Source: Methylovorus mays
GTDB lineage: Bacteria; Pseudomonadota; Gammaproteobacteria; Burkholderiales; Methylophilaceae
NCBI RefSeq assembly: GCF_020531915.1
Contig: NZ_JAJAVG010000008.1
Location: 62,001-126,000, forward strand
DNA: 64,000 nucleotides
Direction of reading: 5' to 3'
Positions 36,065 to 45,150 of the stretch are shown here, piece by piece (the stretch's first letter is position 1; each line of letters begins with the position of its first letter). Below the pieces are notes generated by a model. It searched no databases. It worked only from the letters and a program-made list of their open reading frames with translations, and had not been told where the DNA came from. The translations under genes and the position numbers were made by a program.

Positions 36065-38062
36065 ATGGAAAAACTCACGCCCCAAAACCCGGAAACCCAA
36101 TCAGCTGACATCATTACCGGCAACATTGCGCAGCTCAAGGCACTATTCCCGGAGCTCATCACCGAAAGCGCGGATGGCACGACGGTCAACATCGATATCC
36201 TCAAGCAACTGATAGGCGATAAAACAGTTACTGATGTCGAAGAGAAATATGGCCTCAACTGGCATGGTAAGCGCCGCGCCCGGCAATTGGCACTGACGCC
36301 ATCAACCGGAACCCTGCGCCCCTGTCCGGAAGACAGCGTGGACTGGGACACAACCCAGAACCTGATGATCGAGGGTGACAATCTGGAAGTGCTCAAGCTC
36401 TTGCAAAAGAGCTATGCCGGCAAGGTGAAGCTCATCTACATCGACCCTCCTTATAACACTGGGAAGGATTTTGTGTATCCAGACAACTTTCAGGACAACA
36501 TAAAGAACTATCTTGAATTGACGGGGCAAATTGAAGGCGGGCAGAAGATCAGCAGCAACACCGAAGCCAGCGGCCGGTTCCATACCGACTGGCTGAACAT
36601 GATTTATCCACGACTTACTCTTGCAAGGAATCTCTTGCGTTCCGATGGAGTAATAGCAGTACACATAGATGAGAACGAGTATCCCAATCTAGAAAAGTTA
36701 CTAAACGAGATATTGGGTGAGGAAAACAATCTTGGGACTGTTGTGTGGGACAAACGCAATCCGAAAGGAGAAGTGGTAGGTGTCGGTCAACAGCACGAAC
36801 TAATCTCTATCTACTGCAAGAACAAGGACGCTTTTGCGGCCAATGCCAACCTTTCAAGGAAGAAGGAAAATGCAGAGGCGATGCTCAACAAAGCAGCTTC
36901 ATTGATCAAAACAGCTGGAACTGTTAACGACGAAGTTAAAGCCTTTTACAAGAAGTGGCTTAAGGAGCGAAAAAATGAGCTCAGTGGCGGAGAACTGGCC
37001 TATAGCGAAATCGACGAAAACGGTGATGTATATCGCCCTGTATCAATGGCCGCGCCAGACAAACCAGAGACTCGTTCTCACCGCCCCTTGATCCATCCAA
37101 CAACCGGAAAGAATTGTCCCGTTCCTGCAAAAGGATGGCGCTATCCAGATAAGACGATGGATGATCTTCTAAGCCGTGGCAAGATTCTATTTGGGGTGGA
37201 TGAGACTACACAACCAACACAAAAGTATCTATTGCGTGAAAACATTCGCGAGAATTTCCCTTCCCTTCTGTATTTTGGAGGCAGTGGCGATGCATTAGAT
37301 ATTCCTTTTGAAAACCCCAAACCGCTCAAGGTCGGTGCTCTGGTGGTTGATGCTGCAAGTAGTGAAGCCGACATTGTTCTTGACTTCTTCGCCGGCTCCG
37401 GCACCACCGGCCATGCGGTCATGGCCCAAAATGCTGTCGATGGGGGCAAGCGCCGCTACATCCTCGTTCAGCTACCTGAACCACTCGACCCCGAGAATAA
37501 AGATCAAAAGGTTGCAGCTGATTATTGCGACAGCTTGCATAAGCCAAGAAATATTGCGGAATTAACAAAAGAGCGCTTACGTCGCGCCGCAGCTAAAATC
37601 GAAGCCGAGAACTCATCCTGGCATGGCGATACTGGCTTTCGCGTCTTCAAGCTAGACTCGACCAATATTCGCGCATGGGAGCCTGATCGTGACAACTTGG
37701 CCACCTCACTGTTCGATGCCACTGAACACTTAAAATCCGACCGTACCGAGCAGGACATTCTGTTCGAGTTACTGCTAAAGCTGGGCCTGGACCTCACCGT
37801 GCCGATGGAAACCAAGGTTATTGCTGGCAAGACGGTTTACAGCATCGGTGCCGGTGTGCTGATGGTGTGCCTGGCCGACACGATTGCATCCGCTGATGTT
37901 GAAGTACTTTCGACTGGCATCGTCGCCTGGCACGCAGAGCTGGCACCAGTGGGTGACACCCAGCTTGTCTTCCGTGACAGCGCATTTTCGGATGACGCCG
38001 CCAAGGCCAACTGCACGGCCATCCTCCAGCAGCACGGGCTGATCAATGTCCGCAGCCTATAG
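36065..38062 (+). CDS. mod: Type III restriction-modification methyltransferase (Mod)
   Basis: A 665-residue site-specific adenine N6-methyltransferase. Catalytic motif IV DPPYNTG is at about residue 126, and the SAM-binding motif I DFFAGSGTTGHAVM at about 441-454, the beta-class order. A central target-recognition region of about 200 residues lies between them and determines the site; the site cannot be read from sequence. In type III systems Mod both methylates and guides Res. The gene is separated from res by the AlbA-like gene and a long inverted repeat, so the methylase may be made before the nuclease. Confidence 0.92.
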   Translation: MEKLTPQNPETQSADIITGNIAQLKALFPELITESADGTTVNIDILKQLIGDKTVTDVEEKYGLNWHGKRRARQLALTPSTGTLRPCPEDSVDWDTTQNLMIEGDNLEVLKLLQKSYAGKVKLIYIDPPYNTGKDFVYPDNFQDNIKNYLELTGQIEGGQKISSNTEASGRFHTDWLNMIYPRLTLARNLLRSDGVIAVHIDENEYPNLEKLLNEILGEENNLGTVVWDKRNPKGEVVGVGQQHELISIYCKNKDAFAANANLSRKKENAEAMLNKAASLIKTAGTVNDEVKAFYKKWLKERKNELSGGELAYSEIDENGDVYRPVSMAAPDKPETRSHRPLIHPTTGKNCPVPAKGWRYPDKTMDDLLSRGKILFGVDETTQPTQKYLLRENIRENFPSLLYFGGSGDALDIPFENPKPLKVGALVVDAASSEADIVLDFFAGSGTTGHAVMAQNAVDGGKRRYILVQLPEPLDPENKDQKVAADYCDSLHKPRNIAELTKERLRRAAAKIEAENSSWHGDTGFRVFKLDSTNIRAWEPDRDNLATSLFDATEHLKSDRTEQDILFELLLKLGLDLTVPMETKVIAGKTVYSIGAGVLMVCLADTIASADVEVLSTGIVAWHAELAPVGDTQLVFRDSAFSDDAAKANCTAILQQHGLINVRSL

Positions 38063-38072
38063 GTGAAATCTG

Positions 38073-39791
38073 ATGGATTCAAACGACCTTCTCGATAAGC
38101 TCAGTCAGCTCCTCGGTAGCGCCAGGGAAACTGCAACGATTGAGTTCAAATCGAACTGGGACAAACCTGGCGATATTGCTGAATACATATCAGCCTTGGC
38201 TAACTCTGCAATACTTGACCGGCATGACAGGGCTTGGTTGATATGGGGAGTGGACAACCAGACCCATCAAGTGAAGGGCACAACCTTTGACCCTTTTAAC
38301 GCCAAAGCTGAAGGCAACCAGCCACTCATCATGTGGCTCACGCAAAAAATATTGCCCAGGCCAGACTTCACATTCCATGAACTCAGCAATCCTTATGGAA
38401 AAGTGATCATGCTGGAAATTCACCCACCAAGGTCTGCCCCCTTAGCCTTTAGCGGTGTCCGGTACATTCGGGTCGATAGTCACAAAGTAAATCTGGCGCA
38501 ACACCCAGACAAGGAGGCTCGGTTGTGGGATGCGCTGGGGGTCAAAGACGACTGGTCAGGTGAACTGGTCACCGAAGCCACTCTGGATGACCTGGACCCT
38601 GAAGCGATTGAGGCAGCACGCAAACGGTTCGGCGAATATTTACTCAAGAATGAGCCGGATACCAGCCGGCATGAACAAATCCGCAATGATGTGGCCAGCT
38701 ATGATGTGGCAACTTTGCTAAATAAGGGGCGCATTACCAAGAGTGGAAAAATCACGAGGGCGGCACTTTTGCTTTTAGGCAAGGATGAGTCCGCGCATTT
38801 TCTCTCGCCGGTGGATGCAAAAATTAGCTGGATTCTCCGGGATGCCAGCAATAAAACAGAGTCCTCACAGCATTTTGGTATTCCCTTGATTCTGTCCACG
38901 GATAAGGTTTACAGCCGAATCCGAAACGTAACCATTGAGCATATGCCTGATGGCACTTTGTTCCCGACGGCGATCCAAAAATATGATGCCTGGGTGATGC
39001 GAGAAGCTCTGCATAACTGTATTGCGCATCAGGATTATCGCCTGGGCGGGAAAGTTAACCTGGTTGAGCATCCCGATCGCTTGGTGTTTAGCAACTTGGG
39101 ACAGTTTATTCCTCCCAGCGTGGAATGGATGCTGGAGCACCAGTCGCCACCGGAGCACTACCGTAATCAGTGGCTAATCGATGGCATGATCCGCTTAAGA
39201 ATGATCGACCAGGTTGGTAGCGGTATTCGACGGATGTTTGAAACTCAACGTGAACGGTTCTTTCCGCTGCCTGATTACACCTTTGATACAACTGAGCAAG
39301 GTTATCCGCGTATTGAAGTCACCATCAGTGGCCACGTGCTGGATGTGAAATACACGCAGATGCTCATGAAACGCAGCGACCTGGAACTGCGCCAGGTTCT
39401 ACTGCTTGATCGAGTACAAAAGCATCAAGCCCTTTCCAGCGATGAGGCAAAACCTTTGAAGGCCATGAAGCTGATTGAAGGGCGGTCGCCGAATTATTTC
39501 ATCTCAGCCAAAGTGGCGGATTGGACCGGTCAAAAAGCCCGTTATATCAGGAATCGTGGCTTGGATGACAACCATTATCAAGGGTTGGTTAAAGGCTATT
39601 TGGAAAAGTATGGTGAGGCAAGCCGCAAGGATATAGATGATCTGCTGCTCTCCAAGCTTCCAGACATTTTGGATGCTGAGCAAAAGGCCCATAAGGTCCG
39701 TAATCTACTACAAGCAATGCGGCGGGATGGCTCAATTCACCGTGTCGGCGCCAGAGCCAGTGGCGTTTGGAAACTTGGGCCCGAAGAATAG
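38073..39791 (+). CDS. AlbA_2/Schlafen-type ATP-binding protein
   Basis: A 572-residue protein. The N-terminal 140 residues form an AlbA_2 (Schlafen-like) domain: ETATIEFKSNWDKPGDIAEY, then VRYIRVDSHKVNLAQHP. The middle holds a HATPase_c_4-type domain with REALHNCIAHQDYRLGG (about 309-325) and FSNLGQFIPPSV. The C-terminus has winged-helix segments (RKDIDDLLLSKLPDIL). Such proteins bind DNA or RNA and appear often as extra genes inside type I and III restriction loci. A role as regulator or effector in this system is inferred from position. Ten bases follow mod. Confidence 0.8.
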   Translation: MDSNDLLDKLSQLLGSARETATIEFKSNWDKPGDIAEYISALANSAILDRHDRAWLIWGVDNQTHQVKGTTFDPFNAKAEGNQPLIMWLTQKILPRPDFTFHELSNPYGKVIMLEIHPPRSAPLAFSGVRYIRVDSHKVNLAQHPDKEARLWDALGVKDDWSGELVTEATLDDLDPEAIEAARKRFGEYLLKNEPDTSRHEQIRNDVASYDVATLLNKGRITKSGKITRAALLLLGKDESAHFLSPVDAKISWILRDASNKTESSQHFGIPLILSTDKVYSRIRNVTIEHMPDGTLFPTAIQKYDAWVMREALHNCIAHQDYRLGGKVNLVEHPDRLVFSNLGQFIPPSVEWMLEHQSPPEHYRNQWLIDGMIRLRMIDQVGSGIRRMFETQRERFFPLPDYTFDTTEQGYPRIEVTISGHVLDVKYTQMLMKRSDLELRQVLLLDRVQKHQALSSDEAKPLKAMKLIEGRSPNYFISAKVADWTGQKARYIRNRGLDDNHYQGLVKGYLEKYGEASRKDIDDLLLSKLPDILDAEQKAHKVRNLLQAMRRDGSIHRVGARASGVWKLGPEE

Positions 39792-39834
39792 CTAAATTTG
39801 ATTGCTAAGAACATTTTCTAGCAATTAATTTAGC
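39791..39834 (+). promoter_or_regulatory. 44-base near-perfect inverted repeat before res
   Basis: GCTAAATTTGATTGCTA (39791-39807) pairs with TAGCAATTAATTTAGC (39819-39834) around an 11-base loop; only the central TTG/TA differs. It starts at the last base of the AlbA-like stop codon and ends 67 bases before the res ATG. There is no T-run, so it is not a standard terminator. It could be an operator or an RNA structure that delays or reduces res expression. Confidence 0.7.
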
Positions 39835-39901
39835 AAAGAGAAATTACATAACCTAATGATTTTATTGTTTTCTAACCCTGTTAAATAGATTTAATTCGCG
39901 A

Positions 39902-42900
39902 ATGAAACTACATTTCGAGCCAAACCTGGACTACCAGCTGCAAGCCATTGATGCCGTCTGCGATCTGTTCCGGGGGCAGGAAGTTTGTCGCACCGAGTTT
40001 ACGGTCACAATGAAGGCTCCTGTCGAGGAGTCATCGGACCTGTTTCCGGGAACCACGCCACAGCAGATGTCGCTGGGCGTTGCTGAAACCGATCTGGGCG
40101 TGGGCAATCGCCTGACCTTGCTGGATGACGACCTGCTGAGAAATCTGAATGACGTGCAGCTCAGGAATGGCCTGGCACCATCGACGGCGCTAACCTCCGG
40201 TGACTTTACCGTGGAAATGGAAACCGGCACAGGTAAAACTTATGTGTACCTGCGGACGATCTTTGAGCTGAATAAGCGTTACGGGTTTACCAAGTTCGTC
40301 ATCGTGGTGCCCTCGGTAGCAATCAAGGAGGGTGTCTACAAGTCCCTGCAAATCACTGAGGACCATTTCAAGGGCTTGTATGCCGGGGTGCCATTTGATT
40401 ACTTCCTTTACGACTCCGCCAAGCTCGGCCAGGTACGCAATTTCGCGACCAGTTCCAGCATCCAGATCATGGTGGTCACGGTCGGGGCTATCAACAAAAA
40501 GGATGTGAACAACCTTTACAAGGATAGCGAGAAGACTGGTGGGGAGAAGCCAATCGACCTGATTAAGGCGACACGCCCTATCGTCATTGTCGATGAGCCT
40601 CAAAGTGTGGACGGTGGGTTAGAGGGGCGCGGCAAGGAAGCACTGGACGCCATGAATCCGCTTTGCACCCTGCGCTATTCAGCTACCCATGCAAACAAGC
40701 ATCACATGGTATTCCGCCTGGATGCGGTTGATGCCTATGAGCGCAAGCTAGTGAAACAGATTGAAGTTGCCTCTGCCACGGTCGATGGCGCATTCAACAA
40801 AGCCTATGTACGTTTGCTCTCCACAAATAACCAGCGTGGCGTGATTTCTGCCAAGGTGGAATTGGATGTGGAAACGGCCAGTGGCATAAAGCGGCAAGAG
40901 GTGACTGTCCAGGATGGCGATGATCTTGAGCAAACGACCCACCGTGCGATCTATGCAGACTACCGCATTGGCGAAATCAAGACAGCCAGGGGCGATGAGT
41001 TCATGGAGCTTCGCTTCCCTGGCGGAGAAACCTATCTGCGTATTGGTGAGGCGCATGGGAATGTTGACGCGATGGCCGTGCAACGGGAAATGATCCGCCG
41101 CACCATCAAGGAACACCTGGACAAGGAAAAACGCCTCCGGCCACAAGGCATCAAGGTGCTATCCCTGTTCTTCATCGACTCGGTTGAGAAGTACCGCCAG
41201 TACGATGCGGATGGCAATGCGCTCAAGGGGCCATATGCTCAAATCTTTGAAGAAGAATACCGCCGCTACGCCAAGCACCCAGACTACAAGAGCCTGTTTG
41301 AAGAAGTCGATCTGAATCACGCCACCGAGGATGTCCATAACGGCTATTTCTCAATCGACAAAAAAGGCGGCTGGACCGATACCGCCGAGAATAATGCTGG
41401 CAACCGGGAAAACGCCGAGCGTGCCTATAACCTGATCATGAAAGAAAAGGAAAAGCTGCTGGGCTTTGAAACGCCTCTCAAGTTCATCTTTTCCCATTCT
41501 GCGCTCAAGGAAGGCTGGGACAATCCCAACGTATTCCAGATATGTACGCTGCGTGACATCCAGACTGAACGTGAGCGCCGCCAGACCATCGGGCGTGGTT
41601 TGCGCTTGTGCGTCAATCAGCATGGCGACCGGCTGCGCGGTTTCGAGATTAACACCCTCACCGTGATTGCCACGGAAAATTACGAGCAGTTTGCCGAGAA
41701 TTTACAGAAGGAAATCGAAGCTGATACAGGTATTCGCTTCGGCATTGTGGAGCAGCACCAGTTTGCGACGATTGCGATCCCGGATGCTGATGGCAAGCTA
41801 ATTCCGCTTGGCGTTGAGCAATCCAAGACCCTATGGGAACATCTGAAAGCTACTGGCTACATTGATGCTAAGGGCAAGGTTCAGGATTCACTCAAAAAAG
41901 CGCTCAAGGATGGAACGCTGGCATTGCCAGCTGAGTTTGAAGCCCAAAAGCCCCAAATCAATGAGGTGCTGCGCAAGATTACCGGCAAGCTGGAAATCAA
42001 GAATGCTGATGATCGCAAGCCAGTCGCAACCCGCAAGGCTGTTCTATATAGCGAGGAGTTCAAGGCGCTGTGGGATCGAATCAAGCACAAGACCACTTAC
42101 CGCGTGCAGTTTGATTCTGAGAAATTGGTTACTGATTGCGTATCCGCGTTGCAGAAAGCTCCCCCAATTACCAAAACACGACTGGTGTGGCGTAAGGCAG
42201 AAATTGCTATTGGCAAGGCTGGAGTGGAGGCAACTGAGACCACTGCTGCTATGCCTGTAGTGCTCGATGAAGCTGATATTGAATTGCCTGACTTACTGAC
42301 GGATTTGCAGGATCGGACTCATCTCACCCGCCGCACCATTGTCCGAATCCTGACTGAGAGCGGTCGCCTCGATGATTTCAAGCGTAATCCGCAACAGTTC
42401 ATTGACCTGGCTGGTGATGTAATCAATCGCTGCAAACGAATGATTCTGGTTGATGGAATCAAATATCAGCGCATCGGGGACGAGCACTATTACGCGCAAG
42501 AACTGTTTGAGCAGGAAGAGCTGACCGGTTATATGAAAAACATGCTCAAAGACACGCAGAAATCAGTCTATGAGCATGTGGTTTATGACTCCAATACAGA
42601 ACGCGACTTTGCCGACGAGCTGGAAAAAAACGAGAACATCAAGGTATACGCCAAGCTACCTGGATGGTTCAAGGTCCCAACCCCCCTGGGCACCTACAAC
42701 CCTGACTGGGCTGTGCTGGTTGAGGATGGTGGCGCTGAACGCCTTTATTTCGTGGTGGAAACGAAGAGCACCCTCTTTGATGATGAGTTGCGTGATCGGG
42801 AAAGCGCCAAGATTGCTTGTGGAAAGGCGCATTTCCATTCGCTCGCAGTTGGTGAAAATTCGGCTAGATTTATTGTCGCTAAGTCTATCGAAAACTTATT

Positions 42901-42910
42901 TACCAATTAA
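39902..42910 (+). CDS. res: Type III restriction endonuclease subunit (Res)
   Basis: A 1,002-residue translocase-nuclease. Helicase motifs: Walker A METGTGKTYVY near residue 106, DEAD-type DEPQSVDG near 229, EGWDNPNVFQICTLRD near 537 and GRGLRLCVNQ near 564. The C-terminal nuclease shows YNPDWAV and VVETKST near 930-955, the PD-(D/E)xK core. All needed residues are present, so the enzyme is probably active. It partners with Mod for cleavage at unmodified sites. The 110-base gap and inverted repeat upstream suggest separate control from mod. Confidence 0.92.
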   Translation: MKLHFEPNLDYQLQAIDAVCDLFRGQEVCRTEFTVTMKAPVEESSDLFPGTTPQQMSLGVAETDLGVGNRLTLLDDDLLRNLNDVQLRNGLAPSTALTSGDFTVEMETGTGKTYVYLRTIFELNKRYGFTKFVIVVPSVAIKEGVYKSLQITEDHFKGLYAGVPFDYFLYDSAKLGQVRNFATSSSIQIMVVTVGAINKKDVNNLYKDSEKTGGEKPIDLIKATRPIVIVDEPQSVDGGLEGRGKEALDAMNPLCTLRYSATHANKHHMVFRLDAVDAYERKLVKQIEVASATVDGAFNKAYVRLLSTNNQRGVISAKVELDVETASGIKRQEVTVQDGDDLEQTTHRAIYADYRIGEIKTARGDEFMELRFPGGETYLRIGEAHGNVDAMAVQREMIRRTIKEHLDKEKRLRPQGIKVLSLFFIDSVEKYRQYDADGNALKGPYAQIFEEEYRRYAKHPDYKSLFEEVDLNHATEDVHNGYFSIDKKGGWTDTAENNAGNRENAERAYNLIMKEKEKLLGFETPLKFIFSHSALKEGWDNPNVFQICTLRDIQTERERRQTIGRGLRLCVNQHGDRLRGFEINTLTVIATENYEQFAENLQKEIEADTGIRFGIVEQHQFATIAIPDADGKLIPLGVEQSKTLWEHLKATGYIDAKGKVQDSLKKALKDGTLALPAEFEAQKPQINEVLRKITGKLEIKNADDRKPVATRKAVLYSEEFKALWDRIKHKTTYRVQFDSEKLVTDCVSALQKAPPITKTRLVWRKAEIAIGKAGVEATETTAAMPVVLDEADIELPDLLTDLQDRTHLTRRTIVRILTESGRLDDFKRNPQQFIDLAGDVINRCKRMILVDGIKYQRIGDEHYYAQELFEQEELTGYMKNMLKDTQKSVYEHVVYDSNTERDFADELEKNENIKVYAKLPGWFKVPTPLGTYNPDWAVLVEDGGAERLYFVVETKSTLFDDELRDRESAKIACGKAHFHSLAVGENSARFIVAKSIENLFTN

Positions 42911-42928
42911 GTGGCATGAGATCCCAGA

Positions 42929-43405
42929 ATGTTTAATGAGAAGCAATGCGAAGCGCTGTTTTTAATGGCGAAGCAACATGCAGAAGCAACGCCAGCAATA
43001 GGGAGTAGATTGGCATGCAATTGTGATACCGTCTCGTTTGGGATGCTTGGGATTGCTCGTGATTTTGTGCCTCCAGAAATTAAGCTGGAAATTCAACTAA
43101 ATATAGGTTGGATTACCATTGATGGAAAAGAGGTTTATCACTTTACCGAAAATGACTGGAAATCATGGAGGCGTGATAACAGGCCGAAAAAATTCCCGGG
43201 GCATGCGTGGCTTTCATTTGGAAATGAGATTTTAGACCTCACACTTCCATCTACACTTTTAATTGGCGATTTGCTTGACAGTAGGCGTAAGGAGAAGCTT
43301 CAGTCTTTTACGTACATGACAAAGAAAATTGCTGCTGATTTGGGTATCGAATACTTCCCCGTTGTTAAAGGGGATGATGTACTGAATGTATTTTTGGGAA
43401 GATGA
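42929..43405 (+). CDS. Hypothetical protein at the right end of the element
   Basis: A 158-residue soluble protein beginning MFNEKQCEALFLMAKQHAEA. No family was recognised. WITIDGKEVYHFTENDWKSW and the later PGHAWLSFGNEILDLT suggest a small alpha/beta fold. It follows res after 18 bases and is the last gene before attR, so it may be the seventh gene of the operon. A structural or regulatory role is unproven. Confidence 0.6.
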   Translation: MFNEKQCEALFLMAKQHAEATPAIGSRLACNCDTVSFGMLGIARDFVPPEIKLEIQLNIGWITIDGKEVYHFTENDWKSWRRDNRPKKFPGHAWLSFGNEILDLTLPSTLLIGDLLDSRRKEKLQSFTYMTKKIAADLGIEYFPVVKGDDVLNVFLGR

Positions 43406-43576
43406 ATTGCCACATAGAGAAAGATGCCTGGTATGTAAAAATGTATACCTTAGCGTAGGGAAAGCGTAACAAAACGGCCCTAAATCCAGATACTACAATG
43501 CTAAACTCAGCTAAAAATAAAGTTTGCAGGCGTCGTAAGTGACTGTTTTTAAATGCGCCAATATCTGAGAACCGTC

Positions 43577-43621
43577 CTACGAACCAAGGGGTCAGGAGTT
43601 CGAATCTCTTCGGGCGCACCA
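43577..43621 (+). repeat. attR: copy of the tRNA-Arg 3' half
   Basis: Exact 45-base match to 22995-23039 ending in CGCACCA. This is not a second tRNA: the 5' half (acceptor and D arm) is absent. It marks the right end of the element. Confidence 0.95.
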
Positions 43622-43629
43622 TTTTTCCG

Positions 43630-43658
43630 AAAGGGTCTGATTTTTCAGGCCCTTTTTT
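43630..43658 (+). terminator. Displaced original terminator of tRNA-Arg
   Basis: AAAGGGTCTGA pairs with TCAGGCCCTTT over eleven bases with one T-G pair, followed by TTT. It lies nine bases after attR. Before integration it would have followed tRNA-Arg directly. Confidence 0.75.
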
Positions 43659-43727
43659 CATTTTAAAGCCTCACTCACTCTAAGTGCTACACAATACTGC
43701 TACACAGCCTCTCATAGGCTATGGAGC

Positions 43728-44559
43728 ATGCTTGGAGTGCAAGCGGTGAAAACACAAACAAATCTAGTAAGGCGTGGCGCTGTTTATTATTTCCGCGCAA
43801 GGTTCCCGTCTGATCTGGTTGACCACTATGGCAGGCGTGAGATACTCGCCTCGCTTAAGACCACTGACAAACGGGAAGCCCTCTGCAAGGCGCGCAGGGA
43901 GCGCATACGCTTCGATCTTGAGCTCTCCCAGGCCCGAGCATCAATTGCCTCAGGGAACCCCGTTACGCACCCTGTGCCATCACCCACAGAACCCCTTCTC
44001 CATCCGCCAGAGTCTCGACAATTAATCAAGACAATCAAGAGACCGGGGGACACTCTCCGAGCACTGTTCGATTACTGGAAGGTGCAAGGACAAAAGCGGC
44101 CTCGATCCATCCTCGAAGCTGAGACTGCAATCAATCGGCTAGCAAAACAGACTGATGGTAAGGCGGCCTCAGAGATCAGCAAGAGCGACATAGTTACATT
44201 CAAAGATAACCTAATTGCCAATGGTAAAGCACCAGCCACGGTAGCCAAGCAAATCAACCTGCTAAAGGCGGTATTCCAGACTGCTACCGATAACGACAAG
44301 CTCCCTAACAACCCAGCAAGCAAAGTGAAAGTACCCAAGCCAAAAGCCGTCTCTAAAGCCAGAGTTCCATTCTCTGCCAAAGACCTACAGAAGATATTCA
44401 CTTCCGACATCTACACCTGGGGAGAGCGTCCTAGAGCAGGTGCAGGCGAGGCCGCGTATTGGATATGGGGCGGAGTATTACCCCTTAAAGCCTTTGAGCG
44501 AGGCCCTGCGCCATTTGAAGTACGAGGGCTTAGACATGTCACACATGGATTGTCACTGA
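43728..44559 (+). pseudogene. Degraded tyrosine integrase of a second element
   Basis: The frame starts MLGVQAVKTQTNLVRRGAVY, the DUF6538-type N-terminal domain of P4-like integrases, and runs through the core-binding domain to SAKDLQKIFTSDIYTWGERP and GAGEAAYW. There the sequence jumps by a large internal deletion of the catalytic domain into an integrase C-terminus read one frame off: YGAEYYPLKPLSEALRHLKY then EGLDMSHM, stopping at 44557-44559. The Arg and HxxR residues are lost. It starts 107 bases after attR and reads away from the tRNA, the position of an integrase that also used this tRNA. Confidence 0.85.
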
Positions 44560-44758
44560 CTACTACGGTGTCGCCATTCCCAAGGAGGTGTAGGCTCAGA
44601 TTGGGCTGACACCCTCTATACGAACTCCCCGAGCCTATCCGCCGTGCAGCCCTTGAGAAACTTGTGAAACCTCCTCGAATCCAAATCCGTAGAATCGTCG
44701 TAGAATCGAATAAAAACGGCTGATTGATACCATGTATCAACTAGCAAAAAAAATCGCC

Positions 44759-44953
44759 TCAGGGACTCACCTCGACTATCCCTTCGCGTGCTCGGAGATA
44801 TTGATAAAGGGTTTCTCGGGAGATGCCGAAATCCCGAGCCAGTGCAGCACGGTTCTTATGCCCGTTTGCCTTATCTCTAGCCATTAGCTCTGCAATTCTC
44901 TCAGTACTCAGGGTCGGCTTACGACCTGCATAGGCTCCCCGGCCCTTAATGCA
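44759..44953 (-). pseudogene. C-terminal fragment of a serine recombinase (resolvase/invertase)
   Basis: The minus-strand frame reads GAYAGRKPTLSTERIAEL, then MARDKANGHKNRAALARDFG and ISRETLYQYLR, which is the helix-turn-helix end of a Tn3-type resolvase or DNA invertase. The catalytic Ser domain is missing; a stop codon lies upstream at about 44954-44956. It is a remnant of a lost transposon or invertase. It has no start codon of its own, so expression is unlikely. Confidence 0.8.
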
Positions 44954-45150
44954 TCACTAAAAGATTAGCAAACTCCGACTGGATCAATGGTAGAAAATCT
45001 TTATCCTGTTTGCTCTGCAAGGTGCAGCAATCTGCGACTTCCTGCAAACCAAGGAGGAAGGAGCCCGGATATCTTCGCGCGGACTAATATAAAAAGACAC
45101 CTACGCCGATTTACTCGCCACTCCAAATGCCCAGCCGAGAGCTATGCATC

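Larger units (their letters stand above)
23040..43621. mobile_element. Integrative mobilizable element in tRNA-Arg, about 20.6 kb
   Basis: Bounded by the 45-base repeats at 22995-23039 and 43577-43621. The left end has a tyrosine integrase next to the tRNA, as is usual. Mobility genes present are an AlpA-like protein, a MobF relaxase, a coupling protein and a small RHH protein; no mating-pore (VirB/Tra) genes are found. It would therefore need a helper conjugation system. Cargo is the helicase-DUF262-DUF4391-mod-AlbA-res operon plus three small unknown genes. Codon usage does not differ sharply from the chromosome by eye. Confidence 0.9.

Noticed and set aside
30278-42910. BREX or DISARM system
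   Set aside because: There is no pglX, brxC, brxL or pglZ, and no DUF1998 (drmB) gene. The methylase and nuclease are of type III class.
43577-43621. Second tRNA-Arg gene
   Set aside because: Only the 3' half is present; no acceptor 5' strand or D arm precedes it, so it is an attachment site.
23040-43621. Self-transmissible ICE
   Set aside because: No VirB/Tra mating-pore genes are found in the 20.6 kb; only relaxase, coupling protein and accessory genes.
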